Source of the DNA: Pseudomonas sp. 10-1B
GTDB taxonomy: Bacteria > Pseudomonadota > Gammaproteobacteria > Pseudomonadales > Pseudomonadaceae
Direction: 5' to 3'
Assembly (NCBI RefSeq): GCF_000935045.1
Contig: NZ_JYKS01000031.1
Coordinates: forward strand, 62,001-126,000
Length of the DNA stretch: 64,000 nucleotides
The position numbers and the translations under genes were made by a program. Each line of letters starts with the position of its first letter. The first letter of the stretch is position 1. The notes under the pieces are model-generated. The model saw only the letters and a list, made by a program, of their open reading frames with translations. It was not told the DNA's origin and ran no database searches. Below, piece by piece: positions 1 to 9,300 of this stretch.

Positions 1-171
1 AACGACTTCCTAAACCCGGGGCGTGACCGTGGCTACGCCGTGTTCGGCAAGGTGACCAAGGGCATGGAAGTGGTCGACCAGATCGTCAATTCGCCGACCA
101 CCATCAAGAAAGGCATGCGCGATGTACCGGCCGACCCGGTCTATATCAAGTCGGCCAAACGCATCGACTGA
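1..171 (+). CDS. Peptidyl-prolyl cis-trans isomerase (cyclophilin), C-terminal part
   Basis: Only the last 56 codons are in the window; the start lies before base 1. The visible residues read NDFLNPGRDRGYAVFGKVTKG and then MEVVDQI, the typical C-terminal part of bacterial cyclophilins, in which the AVFGKV strand and the helix around VVDQI close the beta barrel. The family catalyses proline isomerisation during protein folding. It cannot be decided here whether this is the periplasmic (PpiA-like) or cytoplasmic (PpiB-like) form because the N-terminus is missing. The next gene starts about 60 bases downstream on the same strand. Confidence 0.85.
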   Translation, partial: NDFLNPGRDRGYAVFGKVTKGMEVVDQIVNSPTTIKKGMRDVPADPVYIKSAKRID

Positions 172-232
172 CCCCAGCGTCACAAGGATGTGAACCACCT
201 GCGGGTCGGATGGAACAGGAGTGTCGTCACCC

Positions 233-2065
233 ATGCTGTACCGTCGTTTCGAGCAACTGATCGATATCTTTCGCGAGGCACCGAGCGAGGCGCCACCCAA
301 CCAGGTGTGGCCGTTCTACCTGTATTACCTGCGCCAGGTATGGCCAAGCTTTTTGGCCCTGCTGGTGGTCGGCCTGGTCGCCTCGCTGATCGAGGTGGCG
401 ATGTTCAGCTACCTCAGCCGCATCATCGACCTGGCTCAGGGCACGCCCAATGCCAACTTCTTCAGCGACCACAGTGGTGAACTGATCTGGATGCTGGTGG
501 TGATCCTGCTGCTGCGGCCGTTGTTCTTCGGCCTGCACGACCTGCTGGTGCACCAGACCATCAACCCCGGTATGACCAGCTTGATCCGCTGGCAAAACCA
601 CACCTACGTGCTCAAGCAGAGCCTGAACTTCTTCCAGAGCGACTTCGCCGGGCGCATCGCCCAGCGCATCATGCAGACCGGCAACTCGTTGCGCGACTCT
701 GCGGTGCAGGCGGTGGATGCGCTGTGGCACGTGCTGATCTACGCCATCACCTCGCTGGTGCTGTTCGCCGAGGCCGACTGGCGCCTGATGCTGCCACTGC
801 TGACGTGGATCGCCAGCTACATCGCTGCGCTGTTCTACTTCGTGCCACGGGTCAAGGAGCGCTCGGTGATCTCCTCCGACGCCCGCTCCAAGCTGATGGG
901 GCGCATCGTCGACGGCTACACCAACATCGCCACCCTCAAGCTGTTCGCCCACACCGACTACGAGCAACAGTACGCCCGCGAGGCGATCCGCGAGCAAACC
1001 GAAAAAACCCAGCTGGCTTCGCGGGTGATCACCAGCATGGACGTGGTCATCACCACCCTCAACGGCCTGCTGGTGGTCGTCACCACGGGCCTGGCGCTGT
1101 GGCTGTGGAGCCAGTCGCTGATCACCGTTGGCGCCATTGCCCTGGCCACCGGCCTGGTGATCCGTATCGTCAACATGTCGGGCTGGATCATGTGGGTGGT
1201 CAACGGCATCTTCGAGAATATCGGCATGGTCCAGGACGGCTTACAGACCATCGCCCAGCCGGTCACCGTCACCGACCAGCCCAATGCCCCGGCACTGAAA
1301 GTCAGCCGTGGCGCGGTGCGTTTCGACGATGTCGACTTCCATTACGGCAAGGCTGCCAACGTCATCGAAGGGCTGAACCTGGACATCCGCCCAGGCGAGA
1401 AAATCGGCTTGATCGGCCCGTCCGGGGCCGGTAAGTCGACCCTGGTCAACCTGCTGCTGCGGCTGTACGACGTGCAGGGCGGGCGCATCCTCATCGACGG
1501 CCAGGACATTGCCGAGGTGAGCCAGGCCAGCCTGCGCGCGCAGATCGGCATGATCACCCAGGACACCTCGCTGCTGCACCGCTCGATCCGCGACAACCTG
1601 CTGTATGGCCGCCCCACTGCCAGCGAGGCGGAATTGCACGAAGCAGTACGCCGCGCCCGCGCCGACGAGTTCATCCCGCAGCTGTCGGACGCCCAGGGCC
1701 GCAGCGGTTTCGATGCCCATGTGGGTGAGCGCGGGGTGAAGCTGTCGGGTGGCCAGCGCCAGCGCATCGCCATTGCCCGGGTGTTGCTGAAGAATGCGCC
1801 GATCCTGATCATGGACGAGGCCACCTCGGCGCTGGACTCGGAGGTCGAGGCGGCGATCCAGGAAAGCCTTGAGACCCTGATGCAGGGCAAGACGGTGATC
1901 GCCATTGCCCACCGGCTTTCCACCATTGCACGGATGGACCGGCTGGTGGTGCTGGACAAGGGGCGGATTGTGGAAATTGGCAGCCACAGTGAACTGCTGC
2001 AGCAGCAAGGGCTGTATGCCCGGTTGTGGCATCACCAGACCGGGGGGTTTGTGGGGGTTGACTGA
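233..2065 (+). CDS. ABC transporter, fused membrane and ATP-binding domains
   Basis: Half-transporter of about 610 residues with the exporter layout: six predicted membrane segments over roughly residues 30-310, then a nucleotide-binding domain. The Walker A motif GPSGAGKST, signature LSGGQRQR, Walker B LIMDEATSALD and the switch histidine in AIAHRLS are all present, so the ATPase should be active as a homodimer. It belongs to the MsbA/lipid and multidrug exporter class; the substrate is not visible. Start choice: ATG at 233 has AGGAG at 217-221, about 11 bases upstream; an in-frame GTG at 221 lies on that Shine-Dalgarno sequence and is less likely. It stands alone, ending at a REP pair. Confidence 0.9.
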   Translation: MLYRRFEQLIDIFREAPSEAPPNQVWPFYLYYLRQVWPSFLALLVVGLVASLIEVAMFSYLSRIIDLAQGTPNANFFSDHSGELIWMLVVILLLRPLFFGLHDLLVHQTINPGMTSLIRWQNHTYVLKQSLNFFQSDFAGRIAQRIMQTGNSLRDSAVQAVDALWHVLIYAITSLVLFAEADWRLMLPLLTWIASYIAALFYFVPRVKERSVISSDARSKLMGRIVDGYTNIATLKLFAHTDYEQQYAREAIREQTEKTQLASRVITSMDVVITTLNGLLVVVTTGLALWLWSQSLITVGAIALATGLVIRIVNMSGWIMWVVNGIFENIGMVQDGLQTIAQPVTVTDQPNAPALKVSRGAVRFDDVDFHYGKAANVIEGLNLDIRPGEKIGLIGPSGAGKSTLVNLLLRLYDVQGGRILIDGQDIAEVSQASLRAQIGMITQDTSLLHRSIRDNLLYGRPTASEAELHEAVRRARADEFIPQLSDAQGRSGFDAHVGERGVKLSGGQRQRIAIARVLLKNAPILIMDEATSALDSEVEAAIQESLETLMQGKTVIAIAHRLSTIARMDRLVVLDKGRIVEIGSHSELLQQQGLYARLWHHQTGGFVGVD

Positions 2066-2070
2066 ATACT

Positions 2071-2156
2071 GTGCCGGCCTCTTCGCGGGTAAACCCGCTC
2101 CTACAACGATCGCGATACCGATGTAGGAGCGGGTTTACCCGCGAATAGGCCGGCAC
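2071..2156. repeat. Paired REP element 1
   Basis: Two inverted copies of the core TTCGCGGGTAAACCCGCTCC, enclosed by GTGCCGGCC and GGCCGGCAC. It lies between the convergent ends of the ABC exporter and the FemAB/GNAT-like gene. Confidence 0.9.
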
Positions 2157-2172
2157 AGGTGATGCAAATGGG

Positions 2173-3300
2173 TCAGTCCCGCCGGTAAGGCAACATCCCC
2201 CGCGCCTCCTCGGCATACCCCCTTACCCCTTCCCGCTCCTGCTGCAGAAAATCCTCCACCGCCCGCCGCAAGCCGGGGTGCAGCAGGTAGTGCCACGACC
2301 GTGTCAACACCGGCTCGAACCCGCGAATCAGCTTGTGCTCGCCCTGCGCCCCGGCATCGAAACGCTGCAAGCCCTCGGCAATGGCAAAGTCCATGCCCTG
2401 GTAGAAACACGTCTCGAAATGCAACCGGTCGAATTCGTCCAGGCAGCCCCAGTAACGCCCAAACAGGCTGTCGCCCCCCACCAGGCTCAGGGCCATGGCC
2501 ACATCACGCCCGCCCTGGCGGGCCATCACCACGCGCAGTGCCTCGGGCATGCGCTCGGCCAGCAAGCTGAAAAAATCGCGCGTCAGGTAAGGCGCGCGGC
2601 GGCGCACCGCGTAGGTGTTGGCGTAGCAGCGATAGACGAAATCCCACTGCACCTCCGTCAGCTCGCTACCGAGATACCAAGCGAATTCGATGCCCTGTCC
2701 GGCCACCTGTTCACGCTCCTTGCGCATCTGCTTGCGCTTGCGCGAACTCAGGTTGTCGAGAAAGTCCTGGAAGTCGCGGTAACCCCGGTTTTGCCAGTGA
2801 AACTGGCAACCCAGGCGTTCCATCCAGCCCGGCAGGCCAAGCAGTTGCTCGTCCAGTGCCGGGTCGGTGAAGTTGATGTGCACGCCAGACAGCCCGCCCT
2901 TGCCCAGGTACTCCGGCAGGGCCTGCAGCACCAGCAGGCCATCTGTGGGGTCGGCGGCGAGCAGGCGCGGACCGCTGACCGGGTTGAACGGTACGGCACC
3001 TAGCAGCTTTGGGTAGTAGGCGATGCCGGCCCGCTCACAGGCATCGGCCCAGCCATGATCGAACACATATTCGCCAAACGAGTGCCACTTGCGATACGCC
3101 GGCAGCAACGCCCGCACCTGCCCGTCACGCTCCAGCACCAGGTGCTCGGCGGCCCAGCCGGTGTTGCGCGCAACGCTGCCGCTATCCTCCATCGCGCTGA
3201 GGAAGGCATGGCGCAGGAATGGTTGCCCGGCCGGCACCAGGGCATCCCAGGTGGCCGCCGGAAGATCACGCAAATGGGCAAGGCTGTACAGGCTGGTCAC
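2173..3300 (-). CDS. GNAT/FemAB-like acyltransferase (DUF482 family)
   Basis: About 375 residues resembling the DUF482 (peptidoglycan biosynthesis/recognition, FemAB-like) family: an N-terminal segment with WDALVPAGQPFLRHAFLSAM, a central basic helix (SSRKRKQMRKEREQV) and a C-terminal part with FETCFYQGMDFAI and a GAQGEHKLIRGFEP motif that is characteristic of this family. The role is presumed acyl transfer; substrate unknown. The open frame extends to an ATG at 3396, but the first 32 residues are low-complexity and unlike the family; a GTG at 3300 just before TSLYSLAHLRDLP fits better, though its Shine-Dalgarno sequence is weak. Monocistronic, convergent with the ABC exporter. Confidence 0.75.
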   Translation of the reverse strand: MTSLYSLAHLRDLPAATWDALVPAGQPFLRHAFLSAMEDSGSVARNTGWAAEHLVLERDGQVRALLPAYRKWHSFGEYVFDHGWADACERAGIAYYPKLLGAVPFNPVSGPRLLAADPTDGLLVLQALPEYLGKGGLSGVHINFTDPALDEQLLGLPGWMERLGCQFHWQNRGYRDFQDFLDNLSSRKRKQMRKEREQVAGQGIEFAWYLGSELTEVQWDFVYRCYANTYAVRRRAPYLTRDFFSLLAERMPEALRVVMARQGGRDVAMALSLVGGDSLFGRYWGCLDEFDRLHFETCFYQGMDFAIAEGLQRFDAGAQGEHKLIRGFEPVLTRSWHYLLHPGLRRAVEDFLQQEREGVRGYAEEARGMLPYRRD

Positions 3301-3563
3301 GATTTCGGCTCGCTGTCTGAAGGCCCTCAGTATCCCCAAGGAAGGCCCGCCACTCAAATGACGAACACCGGGCCGGCTCCTTTCATGCTCAATCACTTAA
3401 CAACAGTGCCACTAATTAGACATTAATCTGTCACTCCCCCTCGCAATACTTGCGCCTGTTTTTCGGAACCTCAGAACCTGTCTATTCAGGCCCTTTCCGA
3501 AGACATGCCAATGCAGGGGCAGGCGCTCGAGCCTCCCCCATCTTATTCAGTAGGGAGAACCTT

Positions 3564-4808
3564 ATGCGTCTTGTTTCTACACTTACCGGAGTGAGCCTCA
3601 CCGGCATGATGCTGGCTCTGAGTACTCCGGCCAGTGCGGCTGTCGACGCCAAGCTGCTCGAAATGCTCCGCGCCAACGGCTCGATCAACCAGGCGCAGTA
3701 CAACGAACTGCAGGCTGACCTGGCTCAAGAAACCAAGGAAAAGGCCGCTCAGAAAGCTCAGTCGGAACGCATGAGCTCCTTCGAACAGAAAGTGGCATGG
3801 GCCGCCAAGACCCAGATCAAGGGTGACGTGCGCCTGCGTTACGAAGACGTCAACGTCGACGACCCGAACAGCAGCAGCGGCAACCAGGACCGACAGCGTG
3901 TACGTGCCCGCGTGGGCTTCTACAGCGAGATCAACCCGCAGGTCGACGCAGGCGTGCGTGTGGCCACCGGCAGCAGTGCCGACCGCCGCTCGACCAACCA
4001 GAGCCTCGATAATTACTTCGACAAGAAATCGCTGTGGGTCGACCTGGCCTACCTCGACTGGCACCCGACTGCCGTGCCCAACTTGCACCTGATCGGCGGC
4101 AAGATGCCTCAGCCATGGGTCAGCATGGGCGACATCATCTGGGATAGCGACATCAACCCGGAAGGCGTGGCGGCCACCTACAAAGCCGACTTGGGCGGTG
4201 CCGAGGTATTCGCCAGCGCCGGTCAGTACACCCTCAAGGACAACGTGGATGGCGATGGCGTGCAGTACAAGCATGACGCCCAGGTGTACCACGGCCAGCT
4301 GGGGGCCAAATTCGCACCGGCAGACGTGCTGAAACTGACGGTAGGTGCCAGCATCTACGGGTACGACAACGACAAGGAAGCCGCCATTCTGCAGTCGTTC
4401 GGCAACACCACCAACGAGTTCAACCTGGTGGAAGGCTTTGGCCAGCTGGACTTCACTGGCTTTGCCATTCCGTTGTCGGCCTATGGCCAATACGTCAAGA
4501 ACACCGATAGCACCGATGGTGAGGACCAGGCCTGGTTGGCTGGCCTGAAGACCAAGGTCGGCGCCTGGAGCCTGGACTACAACTACCGCGACGTGCAGCG
4601 TAACGCAGTGGTCAGCCTGTTCACCGATTCCGATTTCGGCAACGGCTTCACCGGTTCGCGCGGTCACAAGTTCAAGGTCGGTTACGAAATCGACAAGAAC
4701 TTCTCGCTGGGGGCTGCCTACCTGATGGCCAAGACCGACCTGTCGCAATTGCCCAATAGCAATGCTGATGTAGACACGCTGCAGGTAGACCTGGAAGCCA
4801 AGTTCTAA
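3564..4808 (+). CDS. Putative outer-membrane porin (beta barrel)
   Basis: 414 residues. The signal peptide is clear: MRLVSTLTGVSLTGMMLALS followed by TPASAAVD with cleavage after ASA. Next comes a short helical region (LLEMLRANGSINQAQYNELQ and a charged coiled coil, mature residues about 5-60), then alternating amphipathic strands rich in Tyr, Gly, Asp and Asn, ending in VDLEAKF with the C-terminal Phe needed for BAM insertion. This is the layout of the Porin_5-type putative porins and of OprO/P relatives. Substrate unknown. The start at 3564 has GTAGGGAGAA about 6 bases upstream; in-frame codons back to 3450 add a non-signal stretch and were rejected. A strong terminator follows. Confidence 0.85.
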   Translation: MRLVSTLTGVSLTGMMLALSTPASAAVDAKLLEMLRANGSINQAQYNELQADLAQETKEKAAQKAQSERMSSFEQKVAWAAKTQIKGDVRLRYEDVNVDDPNSSSGNQDRQRVRARVGFYSEINPQVDAGVRVATGSSADRRSTNQSLDNYFDKKSLWVDLAYLDWHPTAVPNLHLIGGKMPQPWVSMGDIIWDSDINPEGVAATYKADLGGAEVFASAGQYTLKDNVDGDGVQYKHDAQVYHGQLGAKFAPADVLKLTVGASIYGYDNDKEAAILQSFGNTTNEFNLVEGFGQLDFTGFAIPLSAYGQYVKNTDSTDGEDQAWLAGLKTKVGAWSLDYNYRDVQRNAVVSLFTDSDFGNGFTGSRGHKFKVGYEIDKNFSLGAAYLMAKTDLSQLPNSNADVDTLQVDLEAKF

Positions 4809-4836
4809 GCTGCAATTTCCTCTGCTTCACCCTGAA

Positions 4837-4879
4837 GCGGGAAATGCCGACCCCATCCGGCGTTTCCCGCTTTTTTTTT
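4837..4879 (+). terminator. Intrinsic terminator of the porin gene
   Basis: A 12-bp stem (GCGGGAAATGCC / GGCGTTTCCCGC, one G-T pair) with a 10-base loop is followed by nine T residues, 28 bases after the porin stop codon. Confidence 0.93.
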
Positions 4880-4898
4880 GCCTGGCAGAAATGCATCC

Positions 4899-4991
4899 GG
4901 CCCAATCGCCGGCAAGCCAGCTCCCACAGGTACCCCACAGTTTCAAGACCTGTGGGGTACCTGTGGGAGCTGGCTTGCCGGCGATTGGGCC
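4899..4991. repeat. Paired REP element 2, perfect 42-bp inverted repeat
   Basis: Arms 4899-4940 and 4950-4991 are perfectly complementary over 42 bases with a 9-base loop (TTTCAAGAC). The core is the CGCCGGCAAGCCAGCTCC variant. Located between the convergent porin and fabH-like genes. Confidence 0.93.
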
Positions 4992-5010
4992 AGTACAGGT
5001 ACTACAAAAA

Positions 5011-6132
5011 TCAGCGCTTGCGCAGAATCACGCTACCAATCGAATATCCCGCACCAAACGAGCTCAATACCCCCAGCGAGCCCTTGGCCAGGTCATCCTG
5101 GTACAGGTGGAAGGCAATCACCGACCCCGCCGAACTGGTGTTGGCATAGCGGTCCAGAATCACCGGTGCATCTTCCTCGGCCACTTCACGCCCCAGCAGC
5201 TTCTTGACGATCAGGTGGTTCATGCTGAGGTTGGCCTGGTGCAGCCAGAAGCGCTTCACATCGTTCGGTTGCAGGCCATTTTCCTGCAGGTGCTCACCGA
5301 TCAATTCGGCCACCTTCGGGCACACCTCGCGGAACACCTTGCGGCCTTCCTGGATGAACAACTTGTCCGCCGCGCCTTCGCCCTCTTCCGCCGCGCGGTT
5401 GAGGAAGCCGAAGTTGTTGCGGATGTTGTTGGAGAACTCGGTCCACAGCTTGCTGCTGACGATGTCGAACTGGTGCGCCGAGGTGGCCTGGTCGGCACGC
5501 TCGAGCAACACCGCGGTGGCGGCATCGCCAAAAATGAAGTGGCTATCGCGGTCACGGAAGTTCAGGTGCCCGGTGCATACCTCCGGGTTGACCATCAGCA
5601 CCGCACGCGCCTGGCCCAGGGCCACGCTGTTGGCGGCGGTCTGGATGCCGAAGGTGGCCGACGAGCAGGCCACGTTCATGTCGAAGGCAAAGCCCTGGAT
5701 GCCCAGCGCCTGCTGCACTTCGATGGCGATGGCCGGGTACGGGCGCTGCAGGTTGGAGCAGGCGACGATCACCCCGTCGACATCGGCCGCCGTGCGGCCG
5801 GCGCGCTCCAGGGCCTGGCGGGCGGCGGCCACGGCCATTTCGCAGAGTACCGACGGCTCGTCGTTGGAGCGCTCCGGCAGGCGCGGCTTCATGCGCTGCG
5901 GATCGAGAATGCCGGCCTTGTCCATGACGAAGCGGCTCTTGATGCCCGAGGCCTTTTCGATGAACGCAGCGTCCGACAGCGGTGCCGCTTCGACTTCTCC
6001 GCGCTCGATGGCGGCGGCGTTGTCCTGGTTGAACTGCTGCGACCAGGTGTTGAAGGAGGCCACCAGTTCTTCGTTGGAAATGCTCTGGGCCGGGGTGTAC
6101 AGGCCGGTGCCGCTGATCACGACGTTATGCAC
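5011..6132 (-). CDS. Beta-ketoacyl-ACP synthase III family protein (FabH-like)
   Basis: 373 residues of the thiolase-fold FabH family, which condenses an acyl-CoA starter with malonyl-ACP. The Cys-His-Asn triad is visible: Cys in DMNVACSSATFG, His in WLHQANLSMN and Asn in RYANTSSAGS; the C-terminal GFGAGYSIGS-type loop is also present (SSFGAGYSIGSVILRKR). It is longer than E. coli FabH (about 317) because of an N-terminal insertion (SFNTWSQQFNQDNAAAIERG), a feature of the pseudomonad paralogue group that includes, as I recall, the octanoyl-CoA-using PA3286. Such an enzyme would feed beta-oxidation intermediates into synthesis. The start is GTG at 6132, preceded by AGAGGAA at 6-bp spacing; an upstream ATG at 6150 lies before that Shine-Dalgarno sequence. 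Confidence 0.87.
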   Translation of the reverse strand: MHNVVISGTGLYTPAQSISNEELVASFNTWSQQFNQDNAAAIERGEVEAAPLSDAAFIEKASGIKSRFVMDKAGILDPQRMKPRLPERSNDEPSVLCEMAVAAARQALERAGRTAADVDGVIVACSNLQRPYPAIAIEVQQALGIQGFAFDMNVACSSATFGIQTAANSVALGQARAVLMVNPEVCTGHLNFRDRDSHFIFGDAATAVLLERADQATSAHQFDIVSSKLWTEFSNNIRNNFGFLNRAAEEGEGAADKLFIQEGRKVFREVCPKVAELIGEHLQENGLQPNDVKRFWLHQANLSMNHLIVKKLLGREVAEEDAPVILDRYANTSSAGSVIAFHLYQDDLAKGSLGVLSSFGAGYSIGSVILRKR

Positions 6133-6235
6133 GGTCGTTCCTCTGGTCAAAGGCCATCGCCACGGGGCGCTGGCTGGAAATATGACAGGTTAATGGCACT
6201 TTAGTACCAATTTGGAGGCGAGGGCTGCGCCCTCG

Positions 6236-6318
6236 TTCGCGGGTGAACCCGCTCCTACAAGGGACCGCACCGCCCCGAAGACATTGCATACCTGTGTAGG
6301 AGCGGGTTCACTCGCGAA
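6236..6318. repeat. Paired REP element 3
   Basis: Two inverted copies of TTCGCGGGTGAACCCGCTCC (second copy reads GTTCACTCGCGAA, one change) between the fabH-like gene and the end of hrpA, genes on the same strand. Confidence 0.88.
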
Positions 6319-6369
6319 GGGCCGCAAAGCGGCCCCAAACTCCCTGAAGTGTGCCACAAATCAAGGAAG

Positions 6370-9300
6370 TTAGCCCTCCACCTGACTCCACTGCTTGCTC
6401 AATCTTTTGTCGGAAATCGGTACCTTGGTCCCCAGCTGCTGGGCAAACAGCGACACCCGGTACTCCTCCAACCACCAGCGGTACAAGGTCAGTTGCTCAT
6501 CGCGTTTGCCCTCCTGGGCATGCTTGTCGGCACGAGCCTTGTATTGCGCCCACAGGTTGGCCAGCTCGCCGCTCCACACGCGGTCCTTCTGCACTTGCGA
6601 ACCGAGCTTCTCCAGGCGCAGTTCCACCGCCTTCAGGTAACGCGGCAGCTCCTTGAACCAAGCCCCCGGCGTTTCGCGCACAAAGCCCGGGTACACCAGG
6701 TTGCCCAGCTGTTGCTTGATATCGTTCAGCGCAACTGCCTGGCTCAGATCGATCTTGCCCTTGAAGCGCTTCTGCAACCCATGCCACAGCTTCAGCACTT
6801 CCAGGGCTTGGCGTGCCAGGCGTTCGGCATGCTCGGCCCAGCTGCCGCGCTTGCGTTCGGCCAGCCCGGCCAAGGCCGCGCCGTCACGTGGCAGCGGTTG
6901 CTCGCCTTCGAGGATGCAACTGTCCAGGCTGGCCAGCAGAATGTCCTCCACCAATGCCTCGACCCGGCCCATCTCACGGTACAGCAGGCCCAACTCGGTC
7001 AGCCCCGGCAGCTTGCCGCGCAGGTATTTGGCCGGCTCGGCTAGTTGCTGCAGCAACAGCCGTTGCAAGGCACGACGGTGCTGGAACTCGGCTTCGGCCT
7101 GGGTCGAGAAACGCCCTTCGCGCACAGTGCCGTTGTCTTCCACCAGCGCCGGGTACACGGTCATCGACAGGCCGGCGATCTTCTGCTGGGCAGTCTGTTT
7201 CACTTCACTGAAGGCCTTGGCCTGTACTGGCTGTTCGCTCTTGGCGTCACGCGGCACGGCCAGCGCTGCCTGGCTGGCGGCAGCAAAGCGCGCGGTCAGC
7301 TCGGCCAGGTCGCGGCCCTCACCGAGGAACTTGCCCTGGCCATCGACCACTTCGATATTCATGCGCAGATGGCCTTCGACCAGGTTGACCGACTCGTCCC
7401 AAGCCTCGTCGGACACACGCGCACCGGTCATGCGCAGCAGCTCCTGGCCCAAGGCCTGCGGCAACGCCCCTTGGCCGAAGACCATGCGCGCCAGCGAGGC
7501 CTTGACGAAGTCTGGCACCGGCACGAAGTTCTTGCGCAGGGCCTTGGGCAAGTTGCGCACCAAGGCTACGCACTTGGCTTCCAGCAGGCCCGGCACCAGC
7601 CATTCCAGGCGCTCGCCCGGCAGGCTCGGCAGCAGCGGCGCCGGCACCCGCACGGTCACGCCATCGCGGGGGTGACCGGGCTCGAAGTGGTAGCTCAGCG
7701 GCAGGCGCAGCTCGCCTACCTGCAGGCTGTCGGGGTACTGCGCGGCGGTGACTTCGCTGGCCTCGCGGGCCAGCACGTCTTCCTCGCGCATGATCAGCAG
7801 GTTGGCGTCCTTCTGGCTGCCCATGCGGTACCAGCTGTCGAAGGTCGCGGTCTGGTGGATTTCCGCCGGCAGGCGCGCCTCGTAGAAGGCGTACAGGGTT
7901 TCCTCATCGGCGAGAATGTCGCGGCGGCGGGCCTTGGCCTCCAGTTCGTCGAGTTCTTCCAGCAGGCGCTTGTTGGCCGCCAGGCACTTGGCCCGCGACT
8001 GGATTTCGCCACCGACCAGGCCTTCGCGGATGAACAACTCGCGCGAGGTGACCGGGTCGATCGGGCCGAAATGCACCGGGCGGCGGCCGACCAGGATCAG
8101 GCCGTACAGGGTGATCTGTTCATAGGCCACCACCTGCCCGCGCTTCTTCTCCCAGTGCGGTTCGAAGTGGTTCTTCTTGACCAGGTGCCCGGCCAGCGGC
8201 TCGATCCAGTCCGGCTCGATCTTGGCCACCATGCGCGCATACAGCTTGGTGGTCTCGACCAGTTCAGCAGCCATTACCCACTGCGGGCGCTTGCGCCCCA
8301 GGCCCGAAGACGGGTGCACCCAGAAGCGCCGCTGGCGGGCCCCCTGGTAGTCGCCCTCTTCGGTCTTGTGGCCGATCTGGCTGAGCAGGCCGCTGAGGAT
8401 GGCCTTGTGCATCTTCTGGTAATCGGACGGTTCCTTGTTCACCGTCAACTGCAGGTCACGGCAGATCAGCGCCAACTGACGATGGGCATCGCGCCACTCG
8501 CGCAGGCGCAAGTAGTTCAGGAAGTTCTTGCGGCACCAGTTGCGCAGCGGGTTGGCGGTCAGTGCCTGGCGCTGCTCTTCAAAGCCACGCCACAGGTTGA
8601 CCAGCGCGGCGAAGTCGGAATCCACGTCCTTCCATTGCGCATGTGCCTGGTCGGCGGCCTGCTGGCGCTCTGGCGGGCGCTCGCGCGGGTCCTGCACCGA
8701 CAACGCACTGGTCACGATCAGCACTTCCTGCAGGCTGCCCAGGCGCGCGCCTTCGAGCAGCATGCGACCCAGGCGCGGGTCGATCGGCAGGCGCGCCAGC
8801 TGGCGGCCGATCGGGGTCAACTGGTTTTCGCGGTTGACCGCCGACAGCTCCTGCAACAGGTTGAAACCGTCGCTGATGGCCTTGCCATCCGGCGGTTCGA
8901 TGAACGGGAAGGCATCGATCGCGCCCAGGCGCAGGTGCAGCATCTGCAGGATCACCGCCGCCAGGTTGGTACGCAGGATCTCCGGGTCGGTGAACGCTGG
9001 CCGGCTGTTGAAGTCTTCTTCGCTGTACAGGCGCACACAGATGCCCGGCTCGACCCGCCCACAGCGGCCTTTGCGCTGGTTGGCACTGGCCTGCGACACC
9101 GCCTCGATGGGCAGGCGCTGGACCTTGGCGCGGTAGCTGTAGCGGCTGATGCGCGCGGTACCGGTATCGATCACGTAGCGGATGCCAGGCACGGTCAGCG
9201 AGGTTTCGGCGACGTTGGTGGCCAGCACCACGCGGCGCCCGGTGTGCGGCTGGAAGATGCGCTGCTGCTCTGCCGGTGACAGGCGCGCGTACAGTGGCAA

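Noticed and set aside
3450..3563. Upstream in-frame start for the first porin
   Set aside because: The extra 38 residues are not a signal peptide; the ATG at 3564 has a strong Shine-Dalgarno sequence and starts a clean signal peptide.
7045..9279. 744-codon open frame on the plus strand
   Set aside because: It is exactly antisense to hrpA and arises from high GC at third codon positions; the predicted product is His/Gln/Arg/Leu-biased without domains.
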